Shown: positions 15,274-20,237 of the stretch, in pieces
How positions within the stretch are numbered: the first letter of the stretch is position 1
Layout: every line of letters starts with the position of its first letter
Source of the DNA: Bacteriovoracaceae bacterium
GTDB lineage: Bacteria; Bdellovibrionota; Bacteriovoracia; Bacteriovoracales; Bacteriovoracaceae
Direction: 5' to 3'
NCBI GenBank assembly: GCA_023146355.1
Contig: JAGLCH010000297.1
Span: 1 to 20,237 of the forward strand
Length of the DNA: 20,237 bases
Notes under the pieces: generated by a model
Database searches by the model: none
The model's input: only the letters and a program-made list of their open reading frames with translations
What the model was told of the DNA's origin: nothing
Translations under genes and position numbers: made by a program

Positions 15274-16580
15274 GATACCCCTCCAGCAGGTAGGTTTTCG
15301 CTAAATGCCTTGTAGTCAATGTAGTTTGTATGACTTATCCACCACTCCAAAAGTTTAATTTTAATTCCTCGATTAAATACAAAACTTCCATTTTCAATGG
15401 AAATCCTAATCGAACTTAGCCACGCAAGTATTTGTTCATGCTCTACCTTATGGGCCTCCATCTGCTGATATTGAGAATCTCCAAGAACTTTTTCTTCATA
15501 CACAAAATGTTTTTTTACAGCATTTTCAAGCTCACAAAACCCCTGAAGTGTATCACTAAGAGTAGAACCTTCATCAGAGTAACGAAATAAATCGAGAGCG
15601 ATTCTAACAACATCTAAGTGCTGCTGATCAACAATATCATCCCCTGTTTTGTGAATTAGCCATGATATATCATTAAGAACCTTTGTGTTTTTGAATATCT
15701 GTTCTGTCCAATTCTCAAGAGCTAGAGATGAACGGTCTAGCTTCGACGTGTGACGTATCCACCAAACAACAATGTCATACTTCATCTTAACCATATCAAT
15801 ACTTGAATCGCTCATTATCCTTTTTCTATGCTTCAGAATTAGATCGATAAAACTTTTATGGCTTTTCTTTTGGGTACTAAGATTTGGGAGTTTATACTCC
15901 TCTATAAATTCTTCTTCATGATTACAATGAGATATAACGCTTTCGATAAATTGATCAAATATGATAATTTCACTTCGCGGAGAGGTCATTTTACAACTAT
16001 TTGTAAATGATAAAAAGATTTCAATAATTTCAGTATGCTCCTGGTCAATACTTAAAACCCCTGTTCCTCGAAAAAAAATCCTCAGGTCTTCCCAACCAAC
16101 GGCAGACTCAATGGAAGAAGAAAAATGCTCCGGTGAGAATATGGAATAATCTATTTTATTGATGTGATCGACAATCCAGTCGAGCAACTCAAGCTTTAAG
16201 CTAAGAGATACCATAATCCTTCCCGCACGAAAGGACTCTATAGTAACTTCAACTTTATCAAGAATTTTTTTATGCTGCGTCTGTTGAATTTCAAGCCCAT
16301 CAATTTGATGCTTGATAATCAGTTCCTCTTCTCGGCGAAAGTGGTCGATAGCATAGTCCTGAAATGTTTTTAGTAGCTTATACTCCTCTTCAATATTATT
16401 GACACCAAAATCATCACTATCGATCCTATTTATTGCATTGTTTAAATCTATGGCATATTTAGCAAGTATTTTATGATCCTCATCGACCTCTGCAATACCC
16501 GTTTCCATAACTATATGTTCAATATCTTCCCACTTTCTCGACGTCTGTAAAAGCCATCGCACCCATGCTCGCTCATCCAT
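15270..16580 (-). CDS. Triple tandem hemerythrin-domain protein in T1SS operon
   Basis: Soluble protein (436 aa) with no signal peptide or membrane helix. Three hemerythrin-like repeats follow one another, each starting near a 'W.D/LND...TG...D..H' segment. Di-iron ligands by repeat: (1) H36, H80, E84, Q99, H103, H139, D144; (2) H182, H218, E222, Q237, H241, H277, D282; (3) H321, H358, E362, H377, H381, H417, D422. Inter-ligand spacing in repeats 2 and 3 is nearly that of bacteriohemerythrin; repeat 1 has a longer first loop. Repeat 3 is complete; repeats 1 and 2 both have Gln for the same His. The N-terminal WVRWLLQTSRKW resembles the last helix of a repeat, perhaps a remnant of a lost one. 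The gene overlaps the ABC protein 2 gene by 8 nt and the ABC protein 1 gene by 4 nt. Hemerythrins bind O2 or sense redox or iron; a role at the exporter is inference. Confidence 0.92.
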   Translation of the reverse strand: MDERAWVRWLLQTSRKWEDIEHIVMETGIAEVDEDHKILAKYAIDLNNAINRIDSDDFGVNNIEEEYKLLKTFQDYAIDHFRREEELIIKHQIDGLEIQQTQHKKILDKVEVTIESFRAGRIMVSLSLKLELLDWIVDHINKIDYSIFSPEHFSSSIESAVGWEDLRIFFRGTGVLSIDQEHTEIIEIFLSFTNSCKMTSPRSEIIIFDQFIESVISHCNHEEEFIEEYKLPNLSTQKKSHKSFIDLILKHRKRIMSDSSIDMVKMKYDIVVWWIRHTSKLDRSSLALENWTEQIFKNTKVLNDISWLIHKTGDDIVDQQHLDVVRIALDLFRYSDEGSTLSDTLQGFCELENAVKKHFVYEEKVLGDSQYQQMEAHKVEHEQILAWLSSIRISIENGSFVFNRGIKIKLLEWWISHTNYIDYKAFSENLPAGGVS

Positions 16581-18225
16581 GATTAGCTATCCTCTTAACA
16601 AGAAGCTTTCCTGCCCTTAGGCGGAAAAGATTATCCGCATCATCAAACAAGGGAGTCTTGCGGCTTATCAATACGACAGTTATTCTTCCCTTTAACTTTT
16701 TAAGCAACCACGTAAAGTTTTCCTCTGTTTGACTATCCATTGAGTGATTTGTTTTATCAAAAACTATAACTTTTGGTCTTGTTGCCAATGCTCTAGCAAC
16801 GGTTATCCTTTGTAGGAGTCCTGATGACAAAGAGCTTGATGATTCGGAGTCGATTACAGTGTCATATCCCTTTGGTAGCATTGAGATAATGGGATCAAGA
16901 CCAATCATAGCAGCTGCATCATATGCAACTGAACTTTTTGATTCATCATACATCGTCAGATTGTCCAAAATAGTACCCTTGAAGAATGCTCCTTGCGCAG
17001 GAACGTAAGCAACACTTTCTCCAATACTACTTCGCCTTATTTCATTAATATCGTAATGGTCATATAAGACCTTCCCTTCTTTAGGAGTTAAAACACCACA
17101 TATTAATCTTGCTAAAGTCGTAGTCCCAGACTTCTCATCCGCAAGAATTCCAGTAAAGCTGTGCTTGGGAAGAATTAGATCTGTGTCATCAAGCACCAAC
17201 ATGTCATTGTACTGATAACTGACATTTGTAAGGACAACTCTCCCCTCAAAGGAGTCAGGAAGGGTAAGAAGCTCCGACTCCTCTATAAATGAAACTTCTT
17301 TCAACTTATTCAGTTTGATAATTGTGTTATTACGCTCGTATCCCTTCAACCAAAAAGAAAGAATTCCTTTCACTGGGGTAATCGTTCGCCCTGCAATCAA
17401 AGTGCATGCAGTCATTGCTCCAACAGTCATATCGCCCTGTATAATTTCAGAGGCACTTATAGTAATTGCACCGAATAAAACGACTTGACCAGCAAAGAAC
17501 CCAATACTTTCTGGAGCAGTAGTTAGCATATTCATCTTGAAGTCACTTTGCGTCTTCTTATCTTGATAGTATTCCATTTTTCGTAGAATCCTTTCTTCAA
17601 CAGAAAATGTTTTTATCAAGTGAAAACGGGATAGGATTTCAATAAGAAAATCTCCTCCCTCTTCTGCATCTTCTGATTGCTTTTGCTTTAGAGAAACTAG
17701 CCTTTTTCTCATAAGCCAAATGGCCGTCGAGTAAATGATGGCAACAAAAACGACGAAAATCATAATTTTAAAATTTAAATATCCGACTACCCCCAAGAAG
17801 AGAATAACGAACGGAATATCCATTAATATTTGAATTTCCTGACCTGCGTAAAACTGTCTCAACTTACTCACAGAATTAAATGAGTCTAATAGATCTCGAT
17901 CAGAAAGGGAGCTAATTTCAGTAGAATTGCCACAAATCATTTTTTGATATAATTCTTTGCTTGTCTTAAATTCAAATTGACTGCCGATCCAAGAACTCAT
18001 GCGACTTCGAATTGTACGAAAAACACCTTCAAGTATAACTGCAGCGGCACCACCAAAAGTAAGCCACAGTAAAGTGTCATAACTTTTATAAGCAATTATG
18101 CGGTCATATATCTGCATTAAAACAATTGGAATAGTGAGCGAAAGCAAGTTTACCATTATCGAAGTCAGTATGAGGTATATAAGTGCAGACACTCCTTGTC
18201 TTTTTATAAAGCTAGATACTTCCAC
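16573..18225 (-). CDS. T1SS ABC exporter subunit 2 with degenerate ATP site
   Basis: Second ABC exporter half (550 aa), lacking the C39-like domain and beginning directly with membrane helices (about 12-290). The ATPase domain is strongly degenerate where catalysis normally happens. The Walker A position reads ADEKSGTTT (362-370) with Thr368 for the essential Lys. The Q-loop Gln is Ala410. Walker B Asp490 is followed by Lys491 instead of Glu. The H-loop His is Arg522. The signature is nearly intact (LSSGL, 466-470) and followed by LLQRITVARAL. The frame is open throughout, so this is a specialised rather than broken gene. Start is GTG 18225 with AGAGGTGGGG upstream. It overlaps the tolC-like gene by 14 nt and the hemerythrin gene by 8 nt. 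Confidence 0.92.
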   Translation of the reverse strand: MEVSSFIKRQGVSALIYLILTSIMVNLLSLTIPIVLMQIYDRIIAYKSYDTLLWLTFGGAAAVILEGVFRTIRSRMSSWIGSQFEFKTSKELYQKMICGNSTEISSLSDRDLLDSFNSVSKLRQFYAGQEIQILMDIPFVILFLGVVGYLNFKIMIFVVFVAIIYSTAIWLMRKRLVSLKQKQSEDAEEGGDFLIEILSRFHLIKTFSVEERILRKMEYYQDKKTQSDFKMNMLTTAPESIGFFAGQVVLFGAITISASEIIQGDMTVGAMTACTLIAGRTITPVKGILSFWLKGYERNNTIIKLNKLKEVSFIEESELLTLPDSFEGRVVLTNVSYQYNDMLVLDDTDLILPKHSFTGILADEKSGTTTLARLICGVLTPKEGKVLYDHYDINEIRRSSIGESVAYVPAQGAFFKGTILDNLTMYDESKSSVAYDAAAMIGLDPIISMLPKGYDTVIDSESSSSLSSGLLQRITVARALATRPKVIVFDKTNHSMDSQTEENFTWLLKKLKGRITVVLISRKTPLFDDADNLFRLRAGKLLVKRIANHG

Positions 18226-19471
18226 GTCCCCACCTCTTTATTTTTGGTAAAGTAAGTTCTCCAGTCTTATAAAGTAAGACGAGCTTCAAACTCATCTCTT
18301 TAAATTCTGCATTTATGCGTCCAATTTGTGCCTCAATTAAGTTCTTTCTTACGCTCAAGACATCTATAGAATTTTTGGTACCACTTCTGAATTCACTTGT
18401 AACACCTCTTAAATTCTTTTTTGCTGCAAAGTGAGATGATTGAAATAGTGCCTTAATCTTTTTTACTCTCTTTATTTCCACTCTTATATCATCTATCTGG
18501 TTAGTAGTTTGAATGAGAAGACTACGATAGAGATATTGTGAACTAATTCTTCGCGACACTTCCGATTTTCTCTTATAGAAATCTGTTCCTCCAGAAAAGA
18601 TAGGTATTGTTAAATTAAGAGAAATGCTTCGATCATACTCGGCGGCATAGTTGCTATCAAATGGCCTCTCTCTCGATGCTTTTACTTTAAGGTCAAGCTC
18701 AGGAAGCATTGTAGCAAAAGCTTCCCTTTCTGCTCCCCTTGCAATTTCAACTTTAGAACTTGCCAGCTTTACAGCACCATTTTTTGTCACATCAGTACTC
18801 TCAGAGGTAGGGATTTTCGGAATAAATAGGTCAACCTCAGATTGCTTAATCCCTAGCGCTAAAACTTTTCGCAATTTTTTTGCGGTTTGGTTTTTAGCTT
18901 GTTCCCAACGCGCCGTTGACGTAAATACCCTACTTTCAAATGGCCATACTTCCGTCTTAGAGATATCTCCTGCGCGATATCTTTTTTGAGTTCGCAGCAA
19001 GGAGCTCCGAGTATTTCTCTGGTCAGCATATCTCAACTTTTGTAATCTTAAAGAGAGCTTATAATTGAGGAGTGCCGTTGTTACTTTTAGAATTCTTTGG
19101 GCGACTTTTTCACCATAGATAACTTTCCCAGCTTGGCGAATGAGGCGACTTGTCTTATACCTAGCAATATTTTTATAACTAAAGATACCCTGCTCTAGCG
19201 AAGCGCTATAATTATAATATTTCTTATTCGATACCAGTTCATCAGTAGTTTGACCTACTGACAAATCACCTCTAAGTTGTGGAAAAAAGAGGCCGCGAGA
19301 ACTCAAAGAGTCACTGATTGAAGCTTGATAATCCATTTGTGCTGACATCATCGAGAAGTCTGATTTCAGGTACTTTGAAAGAAAATCATAGTAATTTAAA
19401 TTACTTGCCGTTGCTTCAGAAGTGGCGAAAAGCAAACACAAAAACATATAAGTTACCGTACGTAATGGCAT
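18212..19471 (-). CDS. TolC-family outer-membrane efflux protein of T1SS
   Basis: Outer-membrane duct (419 aa from the chosen start). ATG 19471 is preferred because AGGAG (19480-19484, read in complement) lies 8 nt upstream and the protein then begins with a typical signal peptide, MPLRTVTYMFLCLLFATSEA, cut near TAS|N. A longer frame to 19561 has no ribosome site. The mature part has two outer-membrane efflux protein repeats with long helices, for example YGEKVAQRILKVTTALLNYK and RINAEFKEMSLKLVLLYKTG, and strand segments PQLRGDLSVGQ and SISLNLTIPIFSGG. The latter 'vPIFSGG' is typical of the TolC family. It is the first gene of the operon and overlaps the ABC protein 2 start by 14 nt. Confidence 0.92.
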   Translation of the reverse strand: MPLRTVTYMFLCLLFATSEATASNLNYYDFLSKYLKSDFSMMSAQMDYQASISDSLSSRGLFFPQLRGDLSVGQTTDELVSNKKYYNYSASLEQGIFSYKNIARYKTSRLIRQAGKVIYGEKVAQRILKVTTALLNYKLSLRLQKLRYADQRNTRSSLLRTQKRYRAGDISKTEVWPFESRVFTSTARWEQAKNQTAKKLRKVLALGIKQSEVDLFIPKIPTSESTDVTKNGAVKLASSKVEIARGAEREAFATMLPELDLKVKASRERPFDSNYAAEYDRSISLNLTIPIFSGGTDFYKRKSEVSRRISSQYLYRSLLIQTTNQIDDIRVEIKRVKKIKALFQSSHFAAKKNLRGVTSEFRSGTKNSIDVLSVRKNLIEAQIGRINAEFKEMSLKLVLLYKTGELTLPKIKRWGRGSI

Positions 19472-19505
19472 CAAAGCATCTCCTAGTGGATCAAGATCCT
19501 TAACT

Positions 19506-19514
19506 ATTTTACCA
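19506..19514 (-). promoter_or_regulatory. Extended -10 promoter of T1SS operon
   Basis: On the minus strand TGG-TAAAAT forms an extended -10 element (hexamer at 19506-19511, TG at 19514-19513). No good -35 is seen, as is common for this promoter class. Transcription would start near 19500, about 28 nt before the tolC-like ATG. A small dyad GGATC-AA-GATCC (19488-19499) lies at the start of the predicted leader and could be an operator. Confidence 0.5.
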
Positions 19515-19579
19515 CTACCCCTTAACCATTTCTTTAGGAAAAAATATGGCAGGATGCACATAATAACTGACCGATGAGC

Positions 19580-19588
19580 TGGTATAAT
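19580..19588 (+). promoter_or_regulatory. Extended -10 promoter of the divergent acidic-repeat gene
   Basis: TGG followed by a perfect TATAAT (19583-19588) gives a strong extended -10 element with no clear -35. Predicted start near 19595 leaves a leader of about 14 nt that contains the ribosome site GTGAGG (19598-19603) 5 nt before ATG 19609. Confidence 0.6.
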
Positions 19589-19608
19589 AATGAAAAAGTG
19601 AGGTCACT

Positions 19609-20237
19609 ATGGCAAAATTAACACCACAAAACCAAGAGCAGAACCTTGTCGACTACGAGCAGGCGTTCAATCAGCTAAAGTCCATCAGCCTTGATGCCCA
19701 AGTTTTTGACGGTATAACACTGGACCAAATCTCTCAAATAAGCTTGCGTGATATCGTGGCAAACTCCCCTCAAATGCAAGAAATTTTGAATAGGGTATTT
19801 TCCGAAGAGGGAGTTTTAAGTGATACCCAAAACTTTGAGCAATTTGAGGAATGGCTTGCTGATCAAACAGATCTTCCACTAGAGCTTAGAGAGTTTCTTG
19901 TTGAAAAATTTGAAATCGCTTTTGAAAATGATGGTGATCTTAACAAGCTCCAAGAAATAGTAAGGCAACATACAGATTTTGAAAGCTCAGCAGAAGAGGA
20001 TTATAGAGAAGCTACACCCAACTCAACACCTGCGGAAGTGCCGCCACTTCCAGCGCAGACAGAAGAATTAGCAGAGGATACGACAGCGAAACCTGAGATA
20101 GATCCGGAAGCAGAAGTTGACCCAGAACCAGACGAAGACCTAGAACCTAAAGTTGACCCGGAAGCAGAAGTTGACCCAGAACCTGACGAAGACCTGGAAC
20201 CTGAAGTTGACCCGGAACCAGAGATAGATCCGGAACC
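19609..20237 (+). CDS. Acidic Pro/Glu-rich repeat protein, N-terminal part; candidate T1SS cargo (partial)
   Basis: An open frame of 209 complete codons runs off the right edge without a stop. It starts at ATG 19609 with GTGAGG 5 nt upstream and is divergent from the T1SS operon. The N terminus has no Sec signal peptide or membrane helix. Residues 1-130 are hydrophilic and probably helical (FEQFEEWLADQTDLPLELRE; VEKFEIAFENDGDLNKLQEI). From about residue 140 it becomes Pro/Glu/Thr-rich, and from about 165 it turns into a repeat of DPEAEVDPEPDEDLEPxV. It has no recognised family. Position, acidity and lack of a signal peptide fit a large T1SS-exported adhesin or RTX protein whose C-terminal secretion signal lies beyond the window. 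It could also be an unrelated cytoplasmic or cell-pole repeat protein. Confidence 0.75.
   Translation, partial: MAKLTPQNQEQNLVDYEQAFNQLKSISLDAQVFDGITLDQISQISLRDIVANSPQMQEILNRVFSEEGVLSDTQNFEQFEEWLADQTDLPLELREFLVEKFEIAFENDGDLNKLQEIVRQHTDFESSAEEDYREATPNSTPAEVPPLPAQTEELAEDTTAKPEIDPEAEVDPEPDEDLEPKVDPEAEVDPEPDEDLEPEVDPEPEIDPE
20101..20237 (+). repeat. 54-bp tandem repeat (18-aa acidic unit)
   Basis: Two adjacent 54-nt units (20101-20154 and 20155-20208) differ at four bases and encode DPEAEVDPEPDEDLEP(K/E)V. A third copy begins at 20209 and diverges. The flanking GAGATAGATCCGGAA (20095 and again 20221) recurs 126 nt apart, so a higher-order array probably continues past the edge. Confidence 0.85.

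Noticed and set aside
16573..18225. ABC protein 2 as a pseudogene because of lost ATPase motifs
   Set aside because: The frame is full-length, overlaps its neighbours precisely, retains the signature motif, and its losses mirror those of ABC protein 1, which fits selection for asymmetry.
18651..18989. 112-aa frame on the plus strand opposite the tolC-like gene
   Set aside because: It lies wholly within a well-supported TolC-family gene and shows no domain or ribosome site.
19472..19561. Extended start of the tolC-like gene at 19561
   Set aside because: It has no ribosome site, would hide the signal peptide behind 30 basic residues, and would cross the predicted promoter.
1..20237. CRISPR array, tRNA/rRNA genes, insertion sequences, phage genes
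   Set aside because: No spaced direct repeats, RNA-gene signatures, transposase motifs or phage genes were seen; the only tandem repeat is the coding 54-bp array at the right edge.

Overview
The window is about 20 kb of AT-rich, densely packed Gram-negative DNA. It combines a near-complete type II secretion (T2SS) operon that includes a GspN of the delta-proteobacterial kind, an actin-fold (PilM-like) GspL, and a MerR regulator directly behind ihfA. This points to the former Deltaproteobacteria, most plausibly Bdellovibrionota (Bacteriovorax or Halobacteriovorax-like). The assignment rests on gene content and composition only, not on a database match.

Region 1 (1-10139, + strand) is the T2SS operon: the end of a probable gspD, then gspE, gspF, the pseudopilins gspG, gspH, gspI, gspJ and gspK, the inner-membrane assembly genes gspL and gspM, and gspN. 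Most genes overlap or nearly touch. The only notable gap is the 68 nt before gspL. A divergent polyprenyl diphosphate synthase (10172-11134) follows 32 nt after gspN and ends convergently, overlapping the next gene.

Region 2 (11096-11975, - strand) holds ihfA followed by a MerR-type regulator. IHF alpha carries an unusual C-terminal tail of about 50 residues.

Region 3 (12209-19471, - strand) is an unusual type I secretion (T1SS) operon, transcribed in the order TolC-like outer-membrane protein, ABC protein 2, triple-hemerythrin protein, ABC protein 1 (with an N-terminal C39-like domain), HlyD-like adaptor. Four successive gene junctions overlap, implying translational coupling. Two points stand out. 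The ABC pair looks like an obligate heterodimer, with all catalytic residues concentrated in one composite ATP site and both halves of the other site destroyed. A soluble protein with three tandem hemerythrin (di-iron, O2-binding fold) domains is encoded between the two ABC genes; one domain has a full ligand set, and the other two share the same His-to-Gln change.

Region 4 (19609 to the window end, + strand) is the start of a divergently transcribed acidic protein with no Sec signal peptide. Proline/glutamate-rich 54-bp tandem repeats begin near the edge. By position it is the best candidate for the T1SS cargo (a large surface or secreted protein), but its C terminus lies outside the window. 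Divergent extended -10 promoters lie in the 137-nt gap between it and the tolC-like gene.

The candidate new system is Region 3 plus Region 4: a T1SS exporter with an asymmetric ABC heterodimer and an embedded hemerythrin protein that might make secretion or its assembly responsive to oxygen, redox state or iron. The architecture is visible in the sequence; the regulatory role is inference.
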